Origin: Pseudomonas sp. L5B5
GTDB taxonomy: Bacteria > Pseudomonadota > Gammaproteobacteria > Pseudomonadales > Pseudomonadaceae
Reading direction: 5' to 3'
Assembly (NCBI RefSeq): GCF_020520285.1
Contig: NZ_CP084742.1
Location: forward strand, 3,844,001 to 3,908,000
Length of the DNA: 64,000 nt
A program made the position numbers and the translations under genes. The notes under the pieces are model-generated. The model was not told the DNA's origin, did no database searches, and was given only the letters and a program-made list of their open reading frames with translations. The stretch's first letter is position 1, and each line of letters starts with the position of its first letter. Below, one piece after another: positions 53,132-62,718 of this stretch.

Positions 53132-53263
53132 GGCAGGTGGCCTCCATTGTTTATAGACGGCAAAAACCACTCCTGCCCAGGCCGCGACAGTCACCCTTGG
53201 CAGGAAAAAAACAGCCAGTGACTGGCCTGTGGAAGGGCTGTTCCAGGTGCGCCGGACACCCGC

Positions 53264-54154
53264 TCACTCAGCGTCGGCGAACACCTGGACCAGCCAGTCG
53301 ACGAACACCCGTACCCGCGCAGAGAGTTGACGGTTATGGGGGTAAACCACCGATACCGGCATCGAGGGCGGCGGCGTATCACTGAGGATCTCGCACATCA
53401 GCCCCTGGGCGAGCGCTTCGGCCACGTGGTAGCGCGGGCACTGGATGATGCCCAGCCCTGCCAGGGCCGAGGCGCCGTAGATCTGGGCGCCAAACACCGA
53501 GAGCGCGCCGTCGAGGGCGATGTGGCGAAGCTTGCCGGCGACCAGGAACTCGAAGGGCAGCGGCCCGCTGGCGCTGCGCGAGACATAGTTCACAGCCCGG
53601 TGCCGGGACAGCTCCTCCAGGTTCCGGGGCTCACCATGACGAGCCAGGTAGGCGGGGCTTGCACAGGTCACCTGGGCCAGGTTCGCCACCCGCCGGCCGA
53701 TCAGCGAGGAGTCGCCCAGGGTTCCGGCACGCAGTACGCAATCCACGCCTTCGGCGATCAGGTCGACGAAGTGATCGGCCTCGCTGATGGCCAGCTCGAT
53801 CTGTGGATAACGCTGCATGAACTGCCCCAGGGACGGGATCACGAAATGCCGGGCCAGGGTGCCGTGCATGTCCACCCGCAAGCGTCCATGGGGCTCAACG
53901 GTGCGAAACGCCAGTTCGGCTTCTTCCAACTGCGCCAGCAGTTGCACGCAACGCGGGTAGTAGGCTTCGCCGTCCAGGGTCGGCCGCACCCGCCGGGTAC
54001 TGCGCTCCAGCAGCCGAGTGCCGAGCCAGGCCTCGAATTGATTGAGGGTGTGGGTCAAGGTCGCCCGAGGCAGGTTCAAGTCATCGGCGGCCAGGGTGAA
54101 GCTGCTGCGCTCGTAGATCCGCACGAACACTTTCATCGCTTTGACTTGATCCAC
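53264..54154 (-). CDS. LysR-family regulator, divergent from a short-chain dehydrogenase
   Basis: A 296-residue LTTR: N-terminal HTH with FVRIYERSSFTLAADDLNLP and a LysR substrate domain. GTG 54154 is chosen because GGAGG lies five bases before it; the longer frame from 54223 has no such site. Its position 126 bp from the divergent SDR gene is the classic arrangement for a LysR regulator and its target. Effector unknown. Confidence 0.87.
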   Translation of the reverse strand: MDQVKAMKVFVRIYERSSFTLAADDLNLPRATLTHTLNQFEAWLGTRLLERSTRRVRPTLDGEAYYPRCVQLLAQLEEAELAFRTVEPHGRLRVDMHGTLARHFVIPSLGQFMQRYPQIELAISEADHFVDLIAEGVDCVLRAGTLGDSSLIGRRVANLAQVTCASPAYLARHGEPRNLEELSRHRAVNYVSRSASGPLPFEFLVAGKLRHIALDGALSVFGAQIYGASALAGLGIIQCPRYHVAEALAQGLMCEILSDTPPPSMPVSVVYPHNRQLSARVRVFVDWLVQVFADAE

Positions 54155-54185
54155 AGGCACCTCCGCAGGCGAGATTGTTGGCGTT

Positions 54186-54201
54186 CCTTGAACAGTCAAG
54201 G
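54186..54201. promoter_or_regulatory. LysR-type operator candidate (CCTTGA-N4-TCAAGG)
   Basis: CCTTGA and TCAAGG form a perfect 6-bp inverted repeat with a 4-base spacer, containing a T-N10-A core. It lies in the divergent promoter between the LysR gene and the SDR gene, where a LysR protein would bind. Confidence 0.55.
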
Positions 54202-54280
54202 CAACTCTGGCGTATTTATCCACAGGGGTAAATCGGTGAATCTGCGGTCATTCCCCGCCACCTGTACAAGGACATCCGCC

Positions 54281-55021
54281 ATGACCGCCCAACCCTTCAA
54301 AATCGCCATCGTCACCGGAGCCTCACGGGGCATAGGTGCGGTGATCGCCCGCCAACTGGCCGAGAACGGCTATGCGGTGACGATCAACTATGCGAGCAAT
54401 GCCGAGGAGGCCTCCAGGCTGGTGGAGCAGTTGCGCCAGGCCGGCCACCAGGCCATCGCGGTCAAGGCCGACGTGGCCGACGCCGCCCAGGTACGCCAGC
54501 TGTTCGAAACCACCGAGGCCCAATGGGGCAAGATCGATGTGCTGGTCAACAATGCCGGCATTCTCAAGGTCCTGCCGCTGGCCGAGCACAGCGACGAGTT
54601 GTTCGACCGCACCTTTGCCATCAACACCCGGGGCACCTTCAATACCCTGCGCGAGGCCGCCGCCCGCCTCAACGACGGCGGACGCATCGTCAACTTCTCC
54701 AGCAGCACCGTGGGCCTCAACTTGCCGGGCTACGCGGTGTACATCGCCAGCAAGGCGGCAGTGGAATCCATGACCCAGGTGTTCGCCAAGGAACTGCGCG
54801 GACGCAATATCACGGTCAATGCCGTGGCACCGGGGCCGGTGGCCACCGAGCTGTTCCTGCAGGACAAGAGCGAGGAGCAAGTGCGGCACTTCGCCAAGCT
54901 GCCGCCGCTGGAGCGCCTGGGGCAGCCACAGGACATCGCCGACATCGTCGCCTTCCTGGTGAGCCCGGCGGCCACCTGGGTCAACGGCCAGGTACTGCGG
55001 GCCAACGGCGGGCTGGTTTGA
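54281..55021 (+). CDS. SDR-family oxidoreductase
   Basis: A 246-residue classical short-chain dehydrogenase: NAD(P)-binding TGASRGIGAVIA, structural NNAG, active-site Ser in VNFSSSTVG, and YxxxK in YAVYIASKAA. Residues around NYASNAEEAS suggest NADP preference. It resembles 3-oxoacyl-ACP reductase-like enzymes of unknown substrate. It is divergently paired with the LysR regulator, probably its activator or repressor. Confidence 0.9.
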   Translation: MTAQPFKIAIVTGASRGIGAVIARQLAENGYAVTINYASNAEEASRLVEQLRQAGHQAIAVKADVADAAQVRQLFETTEAQWGKIDVLVNNAGILKVLPLAEHSDELFDRTFAINTRGTFNTLREAAARLNDGGRIVNFSSSTVGLNLPGYAVYIASKAAVESMTQVFAKELRGRNITVNAVAPGPVATELFLQDKSEEQVRHFAKLPPLERLGQPQDIADIVAFLVSPAATWVNGQVLRANGGLV

Positions 55022-55089
55022 CGCCTATGCTGGAGGCCAGGGCCACCGGACTCTTCTTCGGTCAATCGGCATGCGCCAGGAGCTGCCCC

Positions 55090-55347
55090 ATGCACACCAC
55101 CATCGTGATTGCCTTCGGCCTGCTCCTGCTGGCCCTGGTGCTGTATATCGGCGAACGGCTGGGCTTCAGCCGCCAGATCCTGGCTTATGCCTTCTGCGGG
55201 CTGTGGCTGGCGCTGAGCGTGCTCAACGGGGTGGTGGGGGTGGTCAGTACCGGACAAGGCTGGCACTCGGAGCTGGCGCTCGGCGGCCTGGTGTTCGCCC
55301 TGCCGGTGGCAGCCCTGGGGCTGTACCTGGCCATGAACGGCGCCTGA
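55090..55347 (+). CDS. Small three-TM membrane protein of unknown function
   Basis: An 85-residue hydrophobic protein with three predicted TM helices (VIAFGLLLLALVLYIGERL; a second around FCGLWLALSVLNGVVGV; a third near LVFALPVAALGLYLA). AGGAG is eight bases before the ATG. It follows the SDR gene by 68 bp and may be in the same transcript. No conserved domain is recognised. Confidence 0.68.
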   Translation: MHTTIVIAFGLLLLALVLYIGERLGFSRQILAYAFCGLWLALSVLNGVVGVVSTGQGWHSELALGGLVFALPVAALGLYLAMNGA

Positions 55348-55395
55348 GCCGCAGGCCGGGAGCCAACAGGCAACTCCCGGCCGGCAGGCCCTGGT

Positions 55396-57396
55396 TCAGC
55401 GCACCAGGTGCAGGAACTGCATGTGGCGTTCGTACTGGTCGAGGATGTCGTTGATGATCTGCTCCTTGCTGTAGCCCATCAGGTCGTAGTCCTGGCTACC
55501 CTCGGACAGATGCACCTCGGCGCGATAGTAACGACGATTGCGCAGCTCTTTCGGGCCCATGCCGCCACGGGCGAAGGACGGCGTGAAGTAACCGCGCATC
55601 TGCACCTGGTAGATGAACGGATGCTGGTCGCCGTGGCCGATCTCCAGGCTGACGCTGTCGTTGGCCGGATCAGGCTGGGTGACCACGTTCAGGCCCTTCT
55701 CGACGAACACCGCCGTCACCTCCTCGATGGCCGGACGCACGGTCTGGTCGAGGAAGCGATACACCTCGTCCCGCGACGGGAAATGCACCGCCTGGCTCAA
55801 GCGCTGGCGCCAACCACCACGGCCCCGGCGCGAGGCCGACACCGGCGCCAGGGAATGCAGCTGGGCGATGCGCTTCTGCGACTCCATGTAGAACGCCTTG
55901 TGCAGGCCCCACATCATCAGCAGCAGGATCAGCGAGAACGGCAGCGAGGTCAGGACCACCGCCGACTTCAACGAGTCGACGCTACCGGCGAACAGCAGCC
56001 CGCTGGTGACCAGGGCGGTCATCGCGCCCCAGAACACCCGTAGCCATTTCGGACCGTCTTCGTCGGCATTGCCGCCCCGGGCCGACAGGGTCGAGAGCAC
56101 CACCGTGCCGGAATCCGCCGAGGTGACGAAGAACACGAAGCTGATGAACACCGTGACCGCGATCACGGTCTTGCTCCAGGGGTAGGTTTCCAGCAGCAGG
56201 TAGAGGGTCATCGACGGGTTGTCGATGGCCGACATGCCCAGGGCGCTCATGCCGTGGTTGAGCACCTGGTCGATGGCGCTGTTGCCGAAAATCGACATCC
56301 AGGCCAGGGTGAAGCCCAGGGGAATCAGCAGCACGCCGAAGACGAACTCACGGATGGTCCGACCCCGGGAAATCCGCGCGATGAACAGGCCCACGAACGG
56401 CGACCATGCAATCCACCAGGCCCAGTAGAACACCGTCCAGCCACCCAGCCAGTCGCTGGGCTTGTCATAGGCATAGACGTCGAAGCTCTTGGCCGGCAAC
56501 GCTCCCAGGTAATCCCCCAGGTTCTGGATCAGGGTGTTGAGCAGATGCTGGGTCGGGCCGGCGAACAGCACGAACAGCAGCAGCGCCACCGCCAGCAGCA
56601 TGTTGATGTCGGACATCACCCGCACGCCCTTGTCGACCCCGGACACCGCGACGAGGATGGCCGCGCCCATCATCAGGGTGATCAGCAGCACCTGGATCCA
56701 CTGGGTGTGGGCGATGCCGAACAGGTAGTCGAGGCCGGAATTGAGGTGCAGCACACCAAAACCCATGTCGGCGCCCAGGCCGAACACCGTGGCGATGATG
56801 CCGAAACCATCCACCGCATAACCGATGGGACCGTTGATGCGCTTGCCGATCAGCGGGTACAGCGCCGAGCGCAGGGCCAGCGGCAGGTTATGCCGGTAGG
56901 CGAAATACGCCAGGGCCATGCCGACGAAGGCGAACACCCCCCAGCCATGCAGGCCCCAGTGCAGGAACAGCAACTGCATGCCCTGGCGTGCCGCCTCCAC
57001 CGTGCCGGCCTCGCCCTTGGGCGGCTGGAGCATGTGGGTCAGGGGTTCGGAAACGCAGAAGAAGAACAGGGTGATGCTGATCCCGGCGGCGAACAGCATG
57101 CCGGCCCAGGACAGGTAGCTGAACTCGGGCTCGTCGTGGTCGGCACCGAGCTTGATCTTGCCGTAGCCGGACAAGGCGGTGACCACCACGAAGATCAGGT
57201 ACAGGGTCATGGCGAGCATGTAGTACCAGCCGACCGTGTTGGCTGCCCAGTTCTGCGCGGCCAGCAACCAGGCACCGGCCTGTTCCGGCAGGCTGATCAC
57301 CACCACGCCGAAGATCAGGATGAAGCTGGCGGCGAAATAGAACACCGGGGGATTCATGCGAACCGGACTGTTCGCGGGGACGGACGATGCACTCAT
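55396..57396 (-). CDS. betT: High-affinity choline transporter (BCCT family)
   Basis: A 666-residue BCCT-family transporter with 12 TM segments and a long C-terminal cytosolic tail (residues ~530-666), as in BetT. The BCCT signature region WTVFYWAWWIAWSPFVGLFI contains the Trp-rich TM8. It takes up choline for glycine betaine synthesis and osmoprotection or catabolism. A strong palindrome at 57488-57517 upstream suggests BetI-type control. betIBA are not in this window. Confidence 0.95.
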   Translation of the reverse strand: MSASSVPANSPVRMNPPVFYFAASFILIFGVVVISLPEQAGAWLLAAQNWAANTVGWYYMLAMTLYLIFVVVTALSGYGKIKLGADHDEPEFSYLSWAGMLFAAGISITLFFFCVSEPLTHMLQPPKGEAGTVEAARQGMQLLFLHWGLHGWGVFAFVGMALAYFAYRHNLPLALRSALYPLIGKRINGPIGYAVDGFGIIATVFGLGADMGFGVLHLNSGLDYLFGIAHTQWIQVLLITLMMGAAILVAVSGVDKGVRVMSDINMLLAVALLLFVLFAGPTQHLLNTLIQNLGDYLGALPAKSFDVYAYDKPSDWLGGWTVFYWAWWIAWSPFVGLFIARISRGRTIREFVFGVLLIPLGFTLAWMSIFGNSAIDQVLNHGMSALGMSAIDNPSMTLYLLLETYPWSKTVIAVTVFISFVFFVTSADSGTVVLSTLSARGGNADEDGPKWLRVFWGAMTALVTSGLLFAGSVDSLKSAVVLTSLPFSLILLLMMWGLHKAFYMESQKRIAQLHSLAPVSASRRGRGGWRQRLSQAVHFPSRDEVYRFLDQTVRPAIEEVTAVFVEKGLNVVTQPDPANDSVSLEIGHGDQHPFIYQVQMRGYFTPSFARGGMGPKELRNRRYYRAEVHLSEGSQDYDLMGYSKEQIINDILDQYERHMQFLHLVR

Positions 57397-57487
57397 GGAT
57401 GGTGCACCTCGAAGGGGTGAAACATGGCTGAAATGTACGGACTCAGCAAAGGCAAGCCTCCTGTTGTGAGCGGGCAGCGAACCACCG

Positions 57488-57517
57488 GTTTAACTTGAAC
57501 AAGCGTTCAAGTTAAAC
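57488..57517. promoter_or_regulatory. Perfect 13-bp inverted repeat, probable BetI-type operator of betT
   Basis: GTTTAACTTGAAC, AAGC, GTTCAAGTTAAAC: the arms match perfectly over 13 bases. It lies about 90 bp upstream of the betT start. TTGAAC...GTTCAA resembles TetR-family BetI sites. It is the most symmetrical regulatory site in the window. Confidence 0.75.
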
Positions 57518-57649
57518 ATGGATAAGGGGTTCAGGACCAATTGCAGGGCTCAGCGGTACTGTCAGTACGCTAGCTCAAGGAAGGGTATGACGTATGCCGG
57601 GCGCAATCGTTCAGCAGAAAAGACGCCGCAGGCTGTGTACGGCGGTTGA

Positions 57650-57855
57650 TCGTCAAGCAAGGTCCTGCGGACCTTTTCGCAGCCTCGCAGCCTCGCAGGC
57701 TCGGCAGCGGCTACAAGAAGCGGGTGCAGCGGGAGGCATGGGCACCTCTGTAGCCGCTGCCGCAGGCTGCGCTAGGCACCGAAGGGGCCTCGGCGGTGGA
57801 GGGATCGCCGGCGAGCCTGCGGCTCGTTCGCAGCCTTCGGCAGCGACTACAGAGG
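57650..57855. repeat. Cluster of three REP-like units between betT and the serine acetyltransferase gene
   Basis: Three units of the GCAGC..CGGCAGCGGCTACA class lie near 57681-57716, 57749-57776 and 57801-57851, in alternating orientation (TGTAGCCGCTGCCGCAGGCTGCG in the middle). The same unit recurs at 60026 and 62511. With the betT upstream region they fill the 466 bp between the two genes; no gene is visible. Confidence 0.75.
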
Positions 57856-57862
57856 GCCTGCC

Positions 57863-58789
57863 CTACTTCTGCGAACCGTCGTCGTGCTGCAGGTTGGCCT
57901 GGGTCAGGTTGCAGCCGGCCGGCACGCTGCGGGTCAGCCAGACGTTGCCGCCGATGGTCGAACCCTTGCCGATGGTGATGCGCCCCAGGATGGTCGCACC
58001 GGCGTAGATCACCACGTCGTCCTCGACGATCGGGTGGCGCGGATGGCCCTTCTGCAACTGGCCATCCTCGTCCGCCGGGAAACGCTTGGCCCCCAGGGTC
58101 ACCGCCTGGTAGATGCGCACGCGCTCGCCGATGATCGCGGTCTCGCCGATTACCACGCCAGTACCGTGGTCGATAAAGAAGCTCTTGCCGATCTGCGCCC
58201 CCGGGTGGATGTCGATACCGGTGGCCGAGTGGGCGATCTCCGAGCTGATCCGCGCCAGCAACGGCAGCCCGGCGCCATACAGGTGGTGGGCCAGCCGGTG
58301 GTGGATCACCGCCAGGATGCCGGGGTAGCACAGCAGCACTTCATCGACGCTGCGGGCCGCCGGGTCGCCGTGATAGGCCGCCAGCACGTCGGTGTCCAGC
58401 AGCACGCGCAGGCCCGGCAGGGCCAGGGCGAAATCCTGGATCAGGCGGATCGCCCGCGCGTTGACGTCAGCGTCCGCCTCGCCGTTCTGCCGGGCCACAT
58501 AACGCAGCTCCAGGCGCGCCTGGGCAAGCAACGCATTGAGCGCCGCGTCCAGGGTATGGCCGACGTAGAAATCCTCACTCTCCTCCCGCAGGTCCACCGG
58601 CCCCAGGCGCATGGGGAACAGGGCGCCGCACAGGGCCTCGAGGATCTCGGCCATGGCCGCCCGCGACGGCAGCTCGCGACCGCCCTGCTCGCCGCTGACC
58701 CGACCGTTGCGGGTACGCCAATGATCACGGGCATCGCGCAGTTGACCGACGATGCTCTGCAATTGCCAATGGCTGGAACGCTCGCTCAC
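57863..58789 (-). CDS. cysE: Serine O-acetyltransferase (EpsC type)
   Basis: A 308-residue serine acetyltransferase producing O-acetylserine for cysteine synthesis. The left-handed beta-helix hexapeptide region contains [28 protein letters not shown] and [15 protein letters not shown]. The long N-terminal helical domain makes it the EpsC form. GTG 58789 has AGGAGT upstream. It is divergent from the D-cysteine desulfhydrase gene, in a cysteine-metabolism block. Confidence 0.93.
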   Translation of the reverse strand: MSERSSHWQLQSIVGQLRDARDHWRTRNGRVSGEQGGRELPSRAAMAEILEALCGALFPMRLGPVDLREESEDFYVGHTLDAALNALLAQARLELRYVARQNGEADADVNARAIRLIQDFALALPGLRVLLDTDVLAAYHGDPAARSVDEVLLCYPGILAVIHHRLAHHLYGAGLPLLARISSEIAHSATGIDIHPGAQIGKSFFIDHGTGVVIGETAIIGERVRIYQAVTLGAKRFPADEDGQLQKGHPRHPIVEDDVVIYAGATILGRITIGKGSTIGGNVWLTRSVPAGCNLTQANLQHDDGSQK

Positions 58790-58979
58790 GATAAGACTCC
58801 TAGACTCGGGCGGCCGGACTGTCAGGCCGCGCAAACGGCGATCACTTTACGCCCGGTCACCGCCACGCTTAAGAACTAATTGTGCGCACTCAAGCACTTT
58901 TTTGCATAAGCGATCGGCGGTTGCCCGGCCAAATATGGCTGCCTATAGTCGTTGCACCTTCCCTGTTCCGTGCGGACTC

Positions 58980-59975
58980 ATGATCAAACAACAGCTCGCC
59001 CGTTTCGACCGCCTCGACCTGCTCGGCCATGCCACCGCCCTGGAAAAACTCCATCGCCTGTCGGCCTGGACCGGCCGCGACATTTACATCAAGCGCGACG
59101 ACACCACGCCCCTGGCCATGGGCGGCAACAAGCTGCGCAAGCTCGAGTACCTGGCGGCCGATGCCCTGGCCCAGGGCGCCGACACCCTGATTACCGCCGG
59201 CGCCATCCAGTCCAACCACGTACGCCAGACCGCGGCCCTGGCCGCCCAGCTGGGCCTGGGGTGCGTGGCCCTGCTGGAGAATCCCATCGGCACCGACGAC
59301 GCCAACTACCTGGGCAACGGCAACCGCCTGCTGCTCGAACTGTTCGACGCCAAGGTCGAGCTGGTGGACAACCTCGACCAGGCTGACGAACAGCTCCAGG
59401 CCCTGGCCGCACGCCTGCGCAACAATGGCAAGAACCCCTACCTGGTGCCCATCGGCGGCTCCAACGCCCTGGGGGCCCTGGGCTACGTGCGCGCCGGCCT
59501 GGAGCTGGCACAACAGATCGAGGACAGCGGCCAGCGCTTCGCCGCCGTGGTCCTGGCGTCCGGCAGCGCCGGGACCCACAGCGGCCTGGCCCTGGCCCTG
59601 GGCGAGGTGCTGCCGCAACTGCCAGTGATCGGCGTCACCGTCTCGCGCAGCGAGGAAGACCAGCGGCCCAAGGTCCAGGGGCTGGCCGAACGCACTGCCC
59701 AACTGCTGGGCGTGCCGTTGCCGCAGAGTTTCAACGTGCAGCTGTGGGACGAGTATTTCGCCCCGCGTTACGGCGAACCCAACGCCGGCACCCTGGCTGC
59801 AGTCAGGCTGCTGGCCAGCCAGGAAGGCCTGCTGCTGGACCCGGTGTACACCGGCAAGGCCATGGCCGGCCTGCTGGACGGCATCGGTCGCCAACGTTTC
59901 GACGAGGGGCCGATCCTGTTCCTGCATACCGGTGGCGCCCCGGCGCTGTTCGCTTATGCCGGGGCCTTCGCCTGA
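58980..59975 (+). CDS. dcyD: D-cysteine desulfhydrase
   Basis: A 331-residue PLP enzyme that breaks D-cysteine into pyruvate, sulfide and ammonia. The PLP lysine is in [17 protein letters not shown], and [19 protein letters not shown] and [17 protein letters not shown] are the typical binding loops. ATG 58980 ([16 protein letters not shown]) gives the family length. It is followed by the cystine transporter genes, as in E. coli dcyD-tcy. Confidence 0.93.
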   Translation: MIKQQLARFDRLDLLGHATALEKLHRLSAWTGRDIYIKRDDTTPLAMGGNKLRKLEYLAADALAQGADTLITAGAIQSNHVRQTAALAAQLGLGCVALLENPIGTDDANYLGNGNRLLLELFDAKVELVDNLDQADEQLQALAARLRNNGKNPYLVPIGGSNALGALGYVRAGLELAQQIEDSGQRFAAVVLASGSAGTHSGLALALGEVLPQLPVIGVTVSRSEEDQRPKVQGLAERTAQLLGVPLPQSFNVQLWDEYFAPRYGEPNAGTLAAVRLLASQEGLLLDPVYTGKAMAGLLDGIGRQRFDEGPILFLHTGGAPALFAYAGAFA

Positions 59976-60025
59976 AGACAGAGACAGCAAAAGACAGCGG
60001 CAAAGGCGAGCGCCCTGCGCTCGTG

Positions 60026-60130
60026 CGCAGCTTGCGGCAGCGGCTACAAAAGGCGGACTTTATATTCCTCAAAGAAATATAAATGTGAATTTATATTATT
60101 TTTACATCTATAAAAGGCCACTTATAGTCG
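60026..60130. promoter_or_regulatory. REP unit and AT-rich promoter upstream of tcyJ
   Basis: CGCAGCTTGCGGCAGCGGCT (60026-60045) is a REP half-unit. It is followed by a strongly A/T-rich stretch from 60058 to 60112 with ATATTCCTCAAAGAAATATA, which contains an inverted ATAT/TTTCT pattern. Sulfur-limitation control is plausible for the cystine transporter. The 282-bp gap holds no gene. Confidence 0.5.
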
Positions 60131-60257
60131 CGTCGCAGGCGAATTTGCCGGGAGACGCATACGCTGCATTTAGGGCAGGATAAAACCTGCGTTCCGGCTC
60201 ACCGATCGACCTGCATTTCCCATCCGCATCGTGCATAAGAAACCACAGGGGCTTGTC

Positions 60258-61055
60258 ATGAATCTTTCCGTACTGCGTCGCAATCTGCTGATTGGCACAC
60301 TGGGCCTGGCCCTCGGTGCCGGGGTGATGGGGCAAGCGGTTGCCGGCGAGCAACTGCAGAAGATCAAGGACGCAGGCGTGATCAGCGTCGGCCTGGAAGG
60401 CACCTATCCACCTTTCAGCTACGTCGACGAAAACGGCAAGCTGACCGGCTTCGAAGTGGAGTTCTCCGAGGCCCTGGCCAACAAGCTCGGGGTCAAGATC
60501 AAGCTGCAGCCGACCAAGTGGGACGGCATCCTCGCGGCCCTGGAATCCAAGCGCCTGGACGCCGTGGTCAACCAGGTGACCATCTCCGAGGAACGCAAGA
60601 AGAAGTACGACTTCTCGACGCCCTACACCATCTCCGGCATCCAGGCCCTGACCCAGAAGAAGGACGAGGGCAAGTTCAAGACCGCCGCCGACCTGGCCGG
60701 GCACAAGGTCGGCGTGGGCCTGGGCACCAACTACGAGCAATGGCTCAAGGAAAACGTGCCCAACGCCATCATCAAGACCTATGACGACGATCCGACCAAG
60801 TATCAGGACCTGCGTGTAGGCCGTATCGAAGCCATCCTGGTGGACCGCCTGGCCGCCTTCGAACTGATCAAGAAAACCAAGGACACCCTGGTCGTCTCCG
60901 GCGAACCCTTCTCCCGCCAGGAAGCTGGCGTAGCCTTGCGCAAGGGCGAACCGGAACTGCTGGCCGCGGTGAACAAGGCCATCGAGGAACTGCGGGCCGA
61001 CGGCACGCTGAAGAAACTCTCCGAGAAATACTTCAACGCTGACGTTACCCAATAA
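60258..61055 (+). CDS. tcyJ: Cystine ABC transporter, substrate-binding protein
   Basis: A 265-residue periplasmic binding protein with a signal peptide (LLIGTLGLALGAGVMGQAVA, cleavage near residue 30). It is of the FliY/TcyJ type, with VGLEGTYPPFSYVDENG and RLDAVVNQVTIS. It binds cystine for TcyL/TcyN. ATG 60258 has AGGGG upstream. Its stop codon shares one base with the tcyL start. Confidence 0.93.
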   Translation: MNLSVLRRNLLIGTLGLALGAGVMGQAVAGEQLQKIKDAGVISVGLEGTYPPFSYVDENGKLTGFEVEFSEALANKLGVKIKLQPTKWDGILAALESKRLDAVVNQVTISEERKKKYDFSTPYTISGIQALTQKKDEGKFKTAADLAGHKVGVGLGTNYEQWLKENVPNAIIKTYDDDPTKYQDLRVGRIEAILVDRLAAFELIKKTKDTLVVSGEPFSRQEAGVALRKGEPELLAAVNKAIEELRADGTLKKLSEKYFNADVTQ

Positions 61056-61720
61056 TGGAAGCAGGCCTGCAACTGGCGCTGGACTCGGCGCCCTTCCTGC
61101 TCAAGGGCGCGTACTACACGGTGATCCTGAGCCTGGGCGGCATGTTCTTCGGACTGCTGCTGGGCTTTGGCCTGGCCTTGATGCGCCTGTCGCGCCTGGC
61201 CCTGGTCAGCTGGATCGCCCGGATCTACGTGTCGTTCTTTCGCGGCACGCCGCTCTTGGTGCAGCTCTTCGTGATCTACTACGGCCTGCCGCAACTGGGG
61301 ATCGAGCTGGACCCATTGCCCGCGGCGCTGATCGGTTTCTCCCTGAACATGGCGGCCTACGCCTGTGAAATCCTCAGGGCCGCCATCGGCTCCATCGAGC
61401 GTGGCCAGTGGGAAGCCGCCGCCAGCATCGGCATGACCCGGGCCCAGGCCCTGCGCCGGGCGATCCTGCCGCAAGCCATGCGTACCGCCCTGCCGCCTTT
61501 GGGCAACAGCTTCATTTCCCTGGTCAAGGACACGGCCCTGGCCGCCACCATCCAGGTCCCGGAACTGTTCCGCCAGGCGCAGCTGATTACCGCCCGGACC
61601 TTCGAAATCTTCACCATGTATCTTGCCGCCGCTCTGATCTACTGGGTTCTGGCCAGTGTGCTCGCGCACCTGCAGAACCGGCTGGAAGAGCGGGTCAATC
61701 GGCACGACCAGGAGTCTTGA
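61055..61720 (+). CDS. tcyL: Cystine ABC transporter, permease
   Basis: A 221-residue polar-amino-acid-type permease with five TM helices and the HisMQ signature FFRGTPLLVQLFVIYYGLP plus the loop EAAASIGMTRAQALRRAILP. It forms the membrane channel for cystine. It is coupled to tcyJ by a TAATG overlap and separated from tcyN by four bases. Confidence 0.94.
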   Translation: MEAGLQLALDSAPFLLKGAYYTVILSLGGMFFGLLLGFGLALMRLSRLALVSWIARIYVSFFRGTPLLVQLFVIYYGLPQLGIELDPLPAALIGFSLNMAAYACEILRAAIGSIERGQWEAAASIGMTRAQALRRAILPQAMRTALPPLGNSFISLVKDTALAATIQVPELFRQAQLITARTFEIFTMYLAAALIYWVLASVLAHLQNRLEERVNRHDQES

Positions 61721-61724
61721 AGCC

Positions 61725-62474
61725 ATGATCGCGGTGGAAAAACTGACCAAGCAGTTCAAGGGCCAGACAGTGCTCAATGGCATCGACCTGGAGGTCAAGG
61801 AAGGTGAGGTAGTGGCCATCATCGGCCCCAGCGGCTCGGGCAAGACCACCTTCTTGCGCTGCCTGAACTTCCTCGAGGAGCCCACCAGCGGCCGAGTCCG
61901 CATCGGTGACATCGCCATCGACAGCAACGTCCCGCTGGGCCAGCAGCAAGGGCGGATCCGCCAACTGCGCCAGCAAGTGGGTTTCGTGTTCCAGAACTTC
62001 AACCTGTTCCCCCACCGCACCGCCCTGGAGAACGTCGTCGAAGGCCCGCTGGTGGTGAAGAAGACCCCACGCGAGCAAGCCCTGGCCCTGGGCCGCACGC
62101 TGCTGGCCAAGGTCGGCCTGGCGGGCAAGGAGGACGCCTACCCGCGGCGCCTGTCCGGCGGCCAGCAACAGCGGGTGGCGATCGCCCGGGCCTTGGCCAT
62201 GGAACCCAAGGTGATCCTGTTCGACGAACCCACCTCGGCCCTCGACCCCGAGCTGGTAGGCGAAGTGCTGGCTACCATCCGCAGCCTGGCCGAAGAAAAA
62301 CGCACCATGGTCATCGTCACCCACGAAATGAGCTTTGCCCGCGACGTGGCCAACCGAGTGATCTTCTTCGACAAGGGGGTGATCGTCGAGCAAGGCGAAG
62401 CCAAGGCCCTGTTCGCCAATCCCCAGCAAGAGCGCACCCGGCAGTTCCTCAGCAAGTTCCTCACCTCGGCCTGA
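61725..62474 (+). CDS. tcyN: Cystine ABC transporter, ATP-binding protein
   Basis: A 249-residue ABC ATPase: Walker [22 protein letters not shown]-loop FVFQNFNLFPH, signature LSGGQQQR, Walker B ILFDEPTSALDPELV. It powers cystine uptake. AGGAG is ten bases before ATG 61725; the frame upstream is not conserved. Confidence 0.94.
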   Translation: MIAVEKLTKQFKGQTVLNGIDLEVKEGEVVAIIGPSGSGKTTFLRCLNFLEEPTSGRVRIGDIAIDSNVPLGQQQGRIRQLRQQVGFVFQNFNLFPHRTALENVVEGPLVVKKTPREQALALGRTLLAKVGLAGKEDAYPRRLSGGQQQRVAIARALAMEPKVILFDEPTSALDPELVGEVLATIRSLAEEKRTMVIVTHEMSFARDVANRVIFFDKGVIVEQGEAKALFANPQQERTRQFLSKFLTSA

Positions 62475-62493
62475 GCCCTGCCCCATCTCCACG

Positions 62494-62536
62494 GCCGCTG
62501 CGCGCCCATGCGCAGCCTGCGGCAGCGGCTACACAC
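62494..62536. repeat. REP unit downstream of tcyN
   Basis: GGCCGCTGCGCGCC and GCGCAGCCTGCGGCAGCGGC are inverted, forming a hairpin. It is the same GGCAGCGGCTACA class as at 57650 and 60026. It may end the tcy transcript. Confidence 0.72.
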
Positions 62537-62601
62537 GCCCCGATACCCACACGCCCCATCCCCGCCTGACGTATACGTAACCCTCTTCTATGCATATTCC
62601 T

Positions 62602-62718
62602 ATAAGTTAGTTTATTTAATTTTTATCCACGTTTAGGGTATATGCCACCGGACCACCGGACATTCTTGATTCTGATTTCGCCGCATGACGCGGCCTATCC
62701 AAAAGATGTGAGGTAGGT
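62602..62718 (+). promoter_or_regulatory. AT-rich promoter region of the sfnB-like operon
   Basis: ATAAGTTAGTTTATTTAATT (62602-62621) matches ATAAGTTATTTATTT upstream of tauA. GCATATTCCT just before it also resembles TATATTCCT upstream of tcyJ. It is a candidate CysB or sulfur-starvation control region. AGGT at 62715 precedes the small open frame. Confidence 0.45.
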
